This document shows, piece after piece, positions 1 through 8,494 of a DNA stretch of 64,000 bases; the first letter of the stretch is position 1, and each line of letters starts with the position of its first letter. The DNA is taken from the NCBI GenBank assembly GCA_947450475.1, contig CANFVK010000008.1, positions 18,975-82,974 on the forward strand. The letters are read 5' to 3'. Below the pieces are notes generated by a model. The model was given only the letters and a program-made list of their open reading frames with translations. It searched no databases and was not told where the DNA came from. Both the position numbers and the translations under genes were made by a program. The DNA is from Bacteriovoracaceae bacterium (lineage in GTDB: Bacteria; Bdellovibrionota; Bacteriovoracia; Bacteriovoracales; Bacteriovoracaceae).

Positions 1-176
1 AGAATTTTTTCTAATTCAGCTTTAGAGCTATCGGCTTCTTCCGTTGGGTAGAGATTTTGAACATAGAAATTAATAACTGGCTTTTGGCTTTCTTTTGGGA
101 CCCTTTTATATTGAACAAAAAAACCAATGCCGGCGAGGATAATGATTAGGGAAATAACACTGGCGAGTCTTATCAT
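1..176 (-). CDS. Membrane-anchored protein, 3' part beyond window
   Basis: This reading frame starts with ATG at 176 and stays open to the window edge, so only about 58 N-terminal residues are visible. They begin with Met-Ile-Arg, then a hydrophobic stretch at residues 4-21 (VISLIIILAGIGFF), then a charged, Lys-rich region that looks periplasmic. This fits a signal anchor or uncleaved signal peptide. The start lies one base after the stop of the upstream minus-strand gene (TGA at 178-180), so the two are probably co-transcribed and translationally coupled. Function cannot be read from what is left. The upstream deiodinase-like partner hints at a periplasmic redox role, but that is inference. 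Confidence 0.6.
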   Translation of the reverse strand, partial: MIRLASVISLIIILAGIGFFVQYKRVPKESQKPVINFYVQNLYPTEEADSSKAELEKI

Positions 177-177
177 T

Positions 178-1257
178 TCATTTTTTTTCATTTTTTGAAC
201 CTTTCTTTTCTACTGGATTGTGACCGATAAGTGTTTGAGCTGCGACATCTTCTTTAGTTGTTACATTATTTAATTTTTTCCATTTATTATATCTAAACTT
301 ATAAAAATTTCTAAATTCTTCATGCATGCTCAAGAAAATTATGTTCCAAGTTTTTTTATTTCTTTTTTTGTTCATGTCATGAGTGAGAGAAAAGACAGAG
401 AGGTCCTTCATGGTGTCCCATTGCTTTTTATTGAATTCCCCATGAATTTCAGGGTGATTTTTCTCTAAATAGCTGTAGTAGGAGTTAATGCTTTCTATTG
501 ATTTTTCTGGGGTCGTCTGGCCTTCGCGTGATTTCATCTTCAGGCTTGTAAATTTTTTTTCTTCTTGAGTAAACTCTGGAGAAAGTAGAGAGTGAAGGTC
601 TGAGCCATTGATATAGGCTGCATTATGAGCGATGCCATTTGCCGATAAAAGTGCCTCTATCCCTTTTTCAAGTTGGACCGTATTTGGGAAAATGGACCAA
701 TGATTGACGTGCATGTCTTTACCTATCAAATAAATAGAATTGCCAAAATTTCCAAGTTTTTGATGTAACGAACCTGAAACATCATCAACTAAAACTTTTT
801 GCTCAATTTTATCTTCAATTAAAAGTTTCTTGGCAAAACTTATTTTTTGTTCCAAGTTTTGGTGAGCAGGGTAGAGTGATGTGGGGTGATTTTCTCTGAC
901 ATAAAGAGTATAGAAATCGACACTATTGCCGTATTTTTTTTGCAGCTCTTTAATTCGTCCAATATTGAGGTCATAAGACGGACAGGTTAAGCTTCCCATT
1001 TGCAAAACAATAGGTTTTTCTTTTACCAAAGTGCTAATGAGAATCTTTTTATTTGATGAAAGATCAAAGACTTCAGCCTCCGGAAATTTTTGAGATTGTG
1101 CTATCCAACCAGACGCTCCCCAATCAATAAAGCAGCAAACGGCTGAATTTTTATTGTAATCATTCGAACTTAAATTGTAGATAGGTTTAAATTCATCGGC
1201 CTTGGCAAGTCTGATTAAGGCTAGAATACAGCATAGCAACAAGGTGGTTATTTTCAT
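178..1257 (-). CDS. Secreted deiodinase-like thioredoxin-fold protein
   Basis: A 359-residue protein with a signal peptide (cleavage near residue 20, AKA/DE). Residues about 62-205 resemble the iodothyronine deiodinase family of thioredoxin-fold proteins. A run of the type 'KPIVLQMGSLTCPSYD' (Cys92) matches the family's active-site strand, where animal enzymes carry selenocysteine; 'DFYTLYVRENHP' at about 109-120 matches the conserved strand and Glu-x-His element that follows. Bacterial members usually use Cys, as here. The reaction is unknown; a periplasmic thiol or redox role is likely, and iodine chemistry should not be assumed. The C-terminal third (about 230-359) is Lys-rich and matches nothing I know. 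A sigma70-like promoter lies about 40 bases upstream, and the partial gene at 1-176 follows with a one-base gap. Confidence 0.6.
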   Translation of the reverse strand: MKITTLLLCCILALIRLAKADEFKPIYNLSSNDYNKNSAVCCFIDWGASGWIAQSQKFPEAEVFDLSSNKKILISTLVKEKPIVLQMGSLTCPSYDLNIGRIKELQKKYGNSVDFYTLYVRENHPTSLYPAHQNLEQKISFAKKLLIEDKIEQKVLVDDVSGSLHQKLGNFGNSIYLIGKDMHVNHWSIFPNTVQLEKGIEALLSANGIAHNAAYINGSDLHSLLSPEFTQEEKKFTSLKMKSREGQTTPEKSIESINSYYSYLEKNHPEIHGEFNKKQWDTMKDLSVFSLTHDMNKKRNKKTWNIIFLSMHEEFRNFYKFRYNKWKKLNNVTTKEDVAAQTLIGHNPVEKKGSKNEKK

Positions 1258-1298
1258 GAAATCTCACAAATTTAATGAGGGGATATTCTTATGTGGTA

Positions 1299-1326
1299 AG
1301 TATAAATTACATTTAAAATTAGTCAA
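1299..1326 (-). promoter_or_regulatory. Sigma70-like promoter of the deiodinase-like gene
   Basis: On the minus strand a TTGACT -35 box (1326-1321) and a TATACT -10 box (1304-1299) are separated by 16 bases. The predicted start of transcription, near 1292, lies about 35 bases before the ATG at 1257. Both boxes match the consensus at five of six positions. Confidence 0.55.
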
Positions 1327-1455
1327 CACAACTAGGATGCATCCAAAGAACTAAATGGCTTTTGCAACCTTTAAAATCATCAAGTTGCTTAATTGTCTCT
1401 CTTCCTATTAAATGAGAGGTGAAATTTAAATTTTACAGATTTTTTGAGGATTTCG

Positions 1456-3777
1456 TTGAAAAATATCCTGCTCAAGCGCTCTAGGACCTTTAATCGCATT
1501 TTCTTGCTTATCCTAATGAGCCTTCTTTTTACTTTTTTGATTGATATTCGTCATCTCTATCGCGAGACGGTTTTTTACACTTTCCAGATTCGGGATATTT
1601 ATCGGGCGTGGGACTTATTAAATGGGCAGATGATTTTCTTTGGCCCAGAAATGACTGGTGGTGGAAATTTACCAGGACCTTTATATTACTTTTTTATGGC
1701 AGCTTCGTTTTTAATTAATCCACACTGGTTTTCAGCGTGGGTCTTGCAGTACTTACTAGCTGTTTTGGCGATGCTTTTCGGTTTTGAATTTTTTAAAAAG
1801 AAATTCAATGAACTTACCGCTTTTTTTTGGATTATACTTTTTGCCACTGCCCCATTTACGTTTTGGTTTCTTAAAGTTTTTCTCAACGTAAGTTCTTTGC
1901 TTTTATTTGTCGTACTTTCTCTCATCTTTATATCTAGAACATTTTCAGATGAGTTTTACGAAGATCGACGTCTATCTTTTGTAAAAGCTTGTTTTTTTTT
2001 AGGCATTGGCTTGCAGTTTCATCTTTCAATAATTTTTTTATTTTTTGCTTTTTGCTGGTTATTGGCAAAAGCTAAACGCTTTGAACAACCAGAAATTCAT
2101 CAACAAGATTATAAGTGGGGAGCTTTAATCTTTCTTTTACCATCACTTCCTTATCTCATTTGGCTGCTATTAAAGCAAATTGATATTGAAATTGGTGGGC
2201 CAACTTTTTACGTGGGAGAAAGCTCTCAAACTTTAGAAAGTATCTTTTTTTTGATTAAAGAAGTTTCAAAAGACTCTTGGAAAACAATTCTGACCCTTTC
2301 GTTGCAGAAATTCTTTTTTACGGTTCCTTTTGCAATGCTGCCCATATTATTTGTTTTTTTTATAACAGAGAGTTTTAAATCTTTTTGGCAAGCCAATCGA
2401 GTCTTACTGATCTGTTTATTGTTTTCATTTCTTCCTTATTTGAATTGGTATTTTTCTCCTCAAGCTATTCGCTACACGATGCTCTTTTATGTTTGTCTGC
2501 TTTTTTTGACTACAAAATTATTTCAAGAGATTTTAAACGATGAAAAAAAGTTAAGTCTCTTTAATGAAGTCGCGCTTTATTTTCAAATCGTATTTATCCT
2601 TATTTGCTTTTTCTATTTTTCAGATGCTTATGCTAAGAATGCATTTGCAGTCTTTTTTTCGTTGCTTTTTTGTTCACTTTTGATGGTGAGAAAAAATAGT
2701 AAACGACTCTCGCGAATGATTCCCGGTTCGGGGATGGCGATTTTCCTTTTTTTGTCACTACTTTGCTCACAACAAATGAATACTGAAACATTTGATTTTA
2801 AATATAAGGATCGAACAAAATATATGCCAACCCAGGTAGAGTGGGATCATATTTGGTCCACCATCTATCAAAATACTGGATGGAGTTATGAGCAAGCTAA
2901 AGATAAGATATTTTTTATTGGTCATCACATGAGCCAAAGTCCAGAATTGGCCTACATGGCTTTTGATAAGAAGAAAGCTTTGGCAAAGACCAATAGCATT
3001 CCTGATGGCTTTATCGTATCTAATCGCTTTTTTTCACTTGCCAATAAACAAACTCGCCAAAGTTTTTTAGGTCATTTCAATGGTTGGCTAAACCGTCAGA
3101 ACATTCCTAAAGAATTTCTTAATGCACTTGATGATAAAAGCGTGGTGCTAGGTGAAAATCTTTCCCATGAAGTTTTAATTGTTCCCTATTTTGTAAAAGA
3201 TCCTCTCAAATTTCCACGTCATTTTCATAATATTGCAGAAGGCTACAGAAGAACCTTAGATGATGAAGTACTTGATAAATTAAAAAAATCTGAAGGTGTT
3301 AAAAAATTAAATTCTGGAGATTTTTTATTCAAATGGACTGATTGTCTTGTGCAAGATGCTTTTTGTGCCAATGGAGCTTTAGTGAGGTTGAACAAACTTT
3401 CTCACAACCAGTTTAAGGCAGAAGTCAAAATTGTTGGCAGTTCTCTGTCACAAATAAGTCCTTGGATTTCTCCCAACTGGACTCAAGTCTGGTTATCTCC
3501 TTTTTTAGAAATTACTTGCGGCAAGGAGCTTTTACATTTTGATATTATTTCATCTATTGGATTTAGCCGTGAATTAACTCATCTTAGAAGATCCGCTTTT
3601 TTTCTAGGAAATAATTCCATCCTTGCACCAATGACTAGAGAATTTGCTTTTGAATGCTCTTCCCCGCTTACTCAATTATCGGTTGGACGTAAGGGATCTA
3701 AAGTAGATCAGATCGTAAGGGTCATGACCTTACCAGCTGCTAAGTTGACTTATACATTTACCCCGGGGGATAAATGA
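1456..3777 (+). CDS. GT-C-like polytopic membrane protein, copy 1
   Basis: About 773 residues with roughly ten to twelve hydrophobic segments in the first 440 residues and a soluble C-terminal part (about 450-770). The first large loop carries 'RDIYRAWDLLNG' and then 'FFGPEMTGGGNLPGPLYY'. This layout, an acidic first loop followed by a Pro-rich PLYY element, fits GT-C membrane glycosyltransferases of the PMT/ArnT type, which move sugars from lipid carriers to envelope acceptors. Family membership is inferred from topology and loop motifs only. I chose TTG at 1456 because GAGGA (1446-1450) lies five bases before it; an upstream TTG at 1444 has no ribosome site. The next gene is a paralog overlapping by four bases (ATGA), so this is a tandem duplication in one operon. 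Confidence 0.5.
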   Translation: MKNILLKRSRTFNRIFLLILMSLLFTFLIDIRHLYRETVFYTFQIRDIYRAWDLLNGQMIFFGPEMTGGGNLPGPLYYFFMAASFLINPHWFSAWVLQYLLAVLAMLFGFEFFKKKFNELTAFFWIILFATAPFTFWFLKVFLNVSSLLLFVVLSLIFISRTFSDEFYEDRRLSFVKACFFLGIGLQFHLSIIFLFFAFCWLLAKAKRFEQPEIHQQDYKWGALIFLLPSLPYLIWLLLKQIDIEIGGPTFYVGESSQTLESIFFLIKEVSKDSWKTILTLSLQKFFFTVPFAMLPILFVFFITESFKSFWQANRVLLICLLFSFLPYLNWYFSPQAIRYTMLFYVCLLFLTTKLFQEILNDEKKLSLFNEVALYFQIVFILICFFYFSDAYAKNAFAVFFSLLFCSLLMVRKNSKRLSRMIPGSGMAIFLFLSLLCSQQMNTETFDFKYKDRTKYMPTQVEWDHIWSTIYQNTGWSYEQAKDKIFFIGHHMSQSPELAYMAFDKKKALAKTNSIPDGFIVSNRFFSLANKQTRQSFLGHFNGWLNRQNIPKEFLNALDDKSVVLGENLSHEVLIVPYFVKDPLKFPRHFHNIAEGYRRTLDDEVLDKLKKSEGVKKLNSGDFLFKWTDCLVQDAFCANGALVRLNKLSHNQFKAEVKIVGSSLSQISPWISPNWTQVWLSPFLEITCGKELLHFDIISSIGFSRELTHLRRSAFFLGNNSILAPMTREFAFECSSPLTQLSVGRKGSKVDQIVRVMTLPAAKLTYTFTPGDK

Positions 3778-6083
3778 CTAACTTAAAGTATAAAGAAATA
3801 TGGAAAACATTAATACTTTCTTTGGGGGTCATATTTGTTTTCTCTTTTTTTATTAATACTTTTGATTTAATAGATAAAACTTTTTTTTATATTTTTCAGC
3901 ATCGTGATATTTTACGTGCTAGAGAATTACTCAAAGGTCATATGATTTTCTTCGGCCCTGAAATGACGGGGGGAGGAAACTTACCTGGTTCTTTGTACTA
4001 TTTTTTTCTCGCTCTTTCTCAATGGATAAAGAGTGGCTGGGTAAGTGCCTGGTATCTCCAATATGGACTTGCTTTGATCGCTGTTCTTGCAGGTTTTTTC
4101 TTTTTTCGCATTAAGGGTACAAAAACGCAGTCACTCTTGTGGGTGTTTCTATTTAGTCTAGCTCCTTTTACTGCTAATTTTTTACGACTATTTCTCAATG
4201 TAAGCTCCATGATGGTTTTTTGCGTTATGACCATCATCTTTATCTTGGAACTTTATGATGATTGTGTTGAAGTCAGAAAAAAGCATATTTATTTTTACGC
4301 AGCGATGCTCTCCATTGGTCTAGGATTGCATTTTCATTTTTCAATCATTTGTTATTTTTTAGCACTATCTTTTCTTAATTTTTTTTCTAAGTCTTTGTCG
4401 CTTTATAAAATTCCCCTTGGAGTATTTTTTAAAGGCATTATTTTTTTGGTAATTCCTGCTTTGCCTTATTTAATCTGGTTAACCCTTTCTCGGTATTCAA
4501 TTCATCTTGGTGTACCCGCATTTTATGCTGGTCAGTCAATTGATTCTCCTTCGAGCTTATTGCACTTAATGACTTATGGTTATTCAGAACCTTTCTATAT
4601 CGTTTTAAAAAATACACTTCTAGGTCTTTTGCCGATAGTCTTGATCGTGACGCTTCCTTTTCTATTTATTGATAAACATGGTGAATCTGGAAGTACGCTT
4701 GCAAAACTTAATCATAAAATAAAACCACTCTTTGCTCTTTTATTTTTTTCGTTTTTTCCTGTTGTCGAGTTTTGTTTTTCTCCTCAAGCTTATCGCTACA
4801 CAATGCCTTTTTACCTAAGCGTATTGTTTGCGACAGTTTTTATTTTTGATTACTTAATTCAATCCTCGAAGCGACTTAATATATTTATTATTTCTTCATT
4901 TTTTTTGCAAATACTGATGTGGGGTTGCTTTTATTATTTTTTTAAATTTAGATTCAAATCGACTTTTTGTTATACTTTTTTAATTGTATTCGTTGTTGCG
5001 ATTACTTTTTTTATAACCAATCGAGGTGCTCCTAAGAAAGGCGCTGCCTTGATGATTGGCTTAATGCTCTTTGCCTCGATCAGTTATACTCAATCTGCAT
5101 TTTCTTCACTTGGTGCATTTTCTTCTAAAGAGTGGAGCTTTTTCATGCCAAAATATGAAGATTGGAGAAATATTTGGAGCGCTGTTCATCGCTATACTGG
5201 TTGGAATTATGAAGAAGCTCGCAGGCGCCTATATTATGTTGGTCATCATTTGGAGCAAGATCCGGAATTAGCTCTTTCTGATTTTAACAATCAAGAGATT
5301 GTAAAAATTAATCCACTTCAGACGCCAGACGGTTTTTTTATTTCTAATCGATTTCGTTATATGTTTTTAAGAATGCGGGGGTTATCTATGACTGCGCAGA
5401 GTTGGTTAAAGCATCAGAATATGCAACCTGAAATTTTAGCGGCGATTAAAAATGGTACGATCAAACTGGGTGAAAATTTATCAACAGAAATTTTAATCAT
5501 TCCTTTTTGGGTAATGGATAAAAAAGAATTACCTGCTTTTTTTCACGACCTCGGTGAAGGCTACCGACTTTCAGAGGATGATCAAAAATTATCCCTGGTT
5601 AAAGGCAGCGAAGGTGTCATTAAAATCAATGATAACAGTTTGCTTTTTAAGTGGAATGAAAATACTGATCAAAATCCATTCACTTCCACTGGGGCCATTG
5701 TCGACATTCTTGACAAAAAAAATTTTGGGCACGAAGTTAGAGTAAAAATTATTGGGTCGACTTTGTCTCAAATTACTCCTTGGGTGGCCCCAAGTTGGAC
5801 TCAGGCTTGGATTTCTCCTTATTTGGACTTAAAATGTGGGAAGAGCAAAATGTTTAGGCTTCCTATTGCATCGACTGTCGGTTTTAGTAGAAATAGCAGC
5901 CATGACCAAAGAACCCCGATACTTCAGGGCAATAATTCTTTCGTAGGCCCTTTTGAAAGAAGTTTTGAAGTACGTTGCAAAGATGGTCTAACTGAGATTG
6001 GACTTGGAAGGCAAGCCTCCAGTGTTGAAATGATTACCCAGGTAAAAATGCTCCCCGGTAAATATTTAAGTATTTCGCTTTGA
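3774..6083 (+). CDS. GT-C-like polytopic membrane protein, copy 2
   Basis: A 769-residue paralog of the preceding gene, with the same topology and the same first-loop motif ('RDILRARELLKG', then 'FFGPEMTGGGNLPG'). Near the C-terminus both copies share 'GENLS', a 'GEGYR' element and 'SPxWTQxWxSP', so the soluble C-terminal domain is also conserved and is probably functional rather than a linker. The start is ATG at 3774, inside the stop of the first copy, after a GGGGGA ribosome site. Six bases separate it from the redoxin/cytochrome/PHM fusion downstream. Two divergent copies kept side by side suggest a heteromer or two related acceptors. GT-C glycosyltransferase is the best guess; donor and acceptor cannot be named. 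Confidence 0.5.
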   Translation: MTNLKYKEIWKTLILSLGVIFVFSFFINTFDLIDKTFFYIFQHRDILRARELLKGHMIFFGPEMTGGGNLPGSLYYFFLALSQWIKSGWVSAWYLQYGLALIAVLAGFFFFRIKGTKTQSLLWVFLFSLAPFTANFLRLFLNVSSMMVFCVMTIIFILELYDDCVEVRKKHIYFYAAMLSIGLGLHFHFSIICYFLALSFLNFFSKSLSLYKIPLGVFFKGIIFLVIPALPYLIWLTLSRYSIHLGVPAFYAGQSIDSPSSLLHLMTYGYSEPFYIVLKNTLLGLLPIVLIVTLPFLFIDKHGESGSTLAKLNHKIKPLFALLFFSFFPVVEFCFSPQAYRYTMPFYLSVLFATVFIFDYLIQSSKRLNIFIISSFFLQILMWGCFYYFFKFRFKSTFCYTFLIVFVVAITFFITNRGAPKKGAALMIGLMLFASISYTQSAFSSLGAFSSKEWSFFMPKYEDWRNIWSAVHRYTGWNYEEARRRLYYVGHHLEQDPELALSDFNNQEIVKINPLQTPDGFFISNRFRYMFLRMRGLSMTAQSWLKHQNMQPEILAAIKNGTIKLGENLSTEILIIPFWVMDKKELPAFFHDLGEGYRLSEDDQKLSLVKGSEGVIKINDNSLLFKWNENTDQNPFTSTGAIVDILDKKNFGHEVRVKIIGSTLSQITPWVAPSWTQAWISPYLDLKCGKSKMFRLPIASTVGFSRNSSHDQRTPILQGNNSFVGPFERSFEVRCKDGLTEIGLGRQASSVEMITQVKMLPGKYLSISL

Positions 6084-6089
6084 GGATGT

Positions 6090-7985
6090 TTGAGTATTAT
6101 GACTAAAAAGATTTTTTTTCTTGGTGCTATGTTTGTGGTGGTGTGTGGATCTCTTTATTTTTTTAAAATAAAAAAAGATCGCGACCATATGCAATCTTAT
6201 GGCTATGGATTTATGCGGGATAATTATCTCTCCCATGCCAGAGGAGATGTTCAAGATTTTGCTCTTTTGGATCATCTTGGGATTTTTCACACTCTCTTTA
6301 GGGATTCTGATGCTAAAGCGGTGGTTTTTATAAGTCAGGCTAATGACTGTAAGATTATTGAGAATTTAAGTCCTTACATCACTGAGTTAAAAAATAAATA
6401 TGGCGAGCAAAATATTGTTTTTTATCTTCTGAATTCAAATCCAAAAGACACTCGTACGGACATTATTGAAGAAGCACAAAAATTCTCATTTGCCATTCCC
6501 GTTTTGATGGATCCATCGCAAGTTGTGGCCCAGCATTTAGGTTTTTCAAAAACTGCACAAGCTGTTGTGATAAGTCCGGAAGATTGGAAAATTCAATTCC
6601 GTGGCGATTTCGATGAGAATTTTGCTAAAGTGCTCGATTCCGTTTTAAAAAATGAAACAATTCCAGACGGAAGTGAGTTACCTTCAAAGGGTCGTTTAAT
6701 CGATTTTGCGCCGATTAAATCTCTTTCATATGAAAAAGTGATTGCTCCCATTCTCGCCAATAAGTGTTTGAGTTGTCATTCTGAAAGTGTTGGTCTTTTG
6801 CCTTATTTGGACTCCTATGACAAGGTTAAGGGTTGGGCTTCAATGGCCAAAGAAACCATTCTCACTGATCGCATGCCTCCTTGGAGTTCTGATCCGCTTT
6901 ATGGATCTTACATGAATGATATTTCCTTAACTCCAGAAGAGAAAAGAGTTTTGGTAAAGTGGCTTAATGCTGGGGCTCCCAACGTTGACAAGGTAGATCC
7001 TTTGGTTTCTGCCAATGAAAAATTAAATTTTAGGCGTCAGACATTGAAAAGACTTAAACCAATTTACAGCGTAAAATATACTGAAAAAAATATTCCTCCA
7101 GGCGGATTGATCGAGTATCGATATGCTCAGATCGCCGGACCGATTCCTTATGATATGTGGATTACGGGACATCAGTCTTCCTCGACTAGTCCGCGCCAAA
7201 CTCATCACGAGGTCATAATGGTGACTTCTAAGCCTATTTCTTTTTATGAGGATATAGCAAAAAGACATTATGATATAAACGACAGCGAAAGAAAAAACAA
7301 TGTTGATGGAGTTGTTCCTCTTTATTTACTTCATGCAATTAATAAATATGAAATTGCTAATAATCCCGATAATTATATGCGATTTCTTCTTACTGGTGGT
7401 GGAATGAAACAACCCAAGTTTCATCGCCCAGGTCTTGTTATTTATATTCCCAAAGGGTCTTATTTTATTCTTGAAGGTCATTATATGGGGACAGGCAAGT
7501 ATGAAGATGCCACAACTACTTTTGATTTTTACGGTCATCGTGAAAAACCTGTCAGGGCCAAACATATAAGAAGACATTTTGTTACAGCTCCAAATCTTGT
7601 CATTCCAGCAGGAGCAAAAAATTATACGGTTTCAACTAATACATGGGTACCCAATAAAAATATTCACATCATAAATTTTAATGGACACTTACACATGAGA
7701 GGTACTTCGATCCGAACTGAACTAAAGGGACCCATTGATAAAAATCCGAAAACAATTATCTCTGTTCCTAATTATTTTTATGGGTGGGGAACAGGAAGTT
7801 ATTTGGTTAATAAAGAAGCGATTGCAGTTAAATCTGGTTCTGAGTTAAAAGCCACATGTCATTTTGATAATTCAACCCAAAATCCTTATAATCCCGATCC
7901 AACCAAGATTATTCGGTTTGGTCAAAGAGTTGATCGAAGTGAAATGTGCATCATGCACATTATGTATACCGTTGATGAAGAATAA
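6090..7985 (+). CDS. Redoxin / cytochrome c / PHM-like copper monooxygenase fusion, copy 1
   Basis: A 631-residue protein anchored by one N-terminal hydrophobic segment (about 7-25), presumably facing the periplasm. Residues about 45-190 form an AhpC/TSA-like redoxin domain with a single Cys (NDC, Cys87). Residues about 205-300 hold a c-type heme site, CLSCH (226-230), with 'RMPPW' downstream where the distal Met is expected. Residues about 320-631 resemble the copper type II ascorbate-dependent monooxygenases (peptidylglycine hydroxylase, PHM). Candidate CuH ligands are His372, His373 and His464 (GHYMG); candidate CuM ligands are His533 and His535 (HLH) and Met619 in 'SEMCIMHIMY', close to the PHM Met-ligand strand. 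The numbering assumes TTG at 6090; ATG at 6099 is an equally good start. It likely hydroxylates a small substrate in the periplasm with electrons passed through the heme. Substrate unknown. Confidence 0.75.
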   Translation: MSIMTKKIFFLGAMFVVVCGSLYFFKIKKDRDHMQSYGYGFMRDNYLSHARGDVQDFALLDHLGIFHTLFRDSDAKAVVFISQANDCKIIENLSPYITELKNKYGEQNIVFYLLNSNPKDTRTDIIEEAQKFSFAIPVLMDPSQVVAQHLGFSKTAQAVVISPEDWKIQFRGDFDENFAKVLDSVLKNETIPDGSELPSKGRLIDFAPIKSLSYEKVIAPILANKCLSCHSESVGLLPYLDSYDKVKGWASMAKETILTDRMPPWSSDPLYGSYMNDISLTPEEKRVLVKWLNAGAPNVDKVDPLVSANEKLNFRRQTLKRLKPIYSVKYTEKNIPPGGLIEYRYAQIAGPIPYDMWITGHQSSSTSPRQTHHEVIMVTSKPISFYEDIAKRHYDINDSERKNNVDGVVPLYLLHAINKYEIANNPDNYMRFLLTGGGMKQPKFHRPGLVIYIPKGSYFILEGHYMGTGKYEDATTTFDFYGHREKPVRAKHIRRHFVTAPNLVIPAGAKNYTVSTNTWVPNKNIHIINFNGHLHMRGTSIRTELKGPIDKNPKTIISVPNYFYGWGTGSYLVNKEAIAVKSGSELKATCHFDNSTQNPYNPDPTKIIRFGQRVDRSEMCIMHIMYTVDEE

Positions 7986-8017
7986 TATAATTTAAAATGA
8001 TAATGGAGTGTAAATAA

Positions 8018-8491
8018 ATGAACTCAGCACAAATTCACTTAGCCTTTAACCATTTTCCTATCGCTGGAATGTTTTTCTCAATATTTTTCTTTCTTTGGGT
8101 TTTTGTCACAAAGAATGAAAATCTTAAAATGGCAGCAGTATCACTTGTCATTCTTTCGGGACTACTTACTATTCCTGTATTCTATACAGGAGAAGATACT
8201 AGTAAGTTGGTAAGACGAAAGCCTTTTGTGAGTAAGTATAATATTCATGAACATGAGGAAAAAGCAGAGTCAGCGATGATCTTTATGATGATTACGACTG
8301 CTGTGGCCATCGGTTATGTTTTTGCCAAAAAGCAAGATTTTAAACAAGCTAGCAATATATATTATGGAGTCTTCGTCTTGAATTTGATTACGGTTTGGTT
8401 TTTGGCCAATGCTGCTCATGAAGGCGGAATGATCCGTCATGAAGAGATCCGGGTTGGTGGTTCAAGTAATAATCTTCAGCCCATGGAGTAA
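8018..8491 (+). CDS. DUF2231-like four-helix membrane protein
   Basis: A 157-residue protein with four predicted membrane helices (about 12-28, 37-55, 85-102 and 113-130). It is rich in placed histidines: 'IHLAFNHFPIAG' at the N-terminus, 'HEHEEK' before helix three, and 'AHEGG' and 'RHEE' after helix four. The HxxxxHFPIA start is typical of DUF2231-type membrane proteins, thought to bind heme or metal. A GGAG ribosome site precedes the ATG. It lies 32 bases after the cytochrome c/PHM fusion and ends that operon, so a role as membrane electron donor or acceptor for that enzyme is a reasonable inference. No direct evidence for bound heme is available. Confidence 0.6.
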   Translation: MNSAQIHLAFNHFPIAGMFFSIFFFLWVFVTKNENLKMAAVSLVILSGLLTIPVFYTGEDTSKLVRRKPFVSKYNIHEHEEKAESAMIFMMITTAVAIGYVFAKKQDFKQASNIYYGVFVLNLITVWFLANAAHEGGMIRHEEIRVGGSSNNLQPME

Positions 8492-8494
8492 GAA

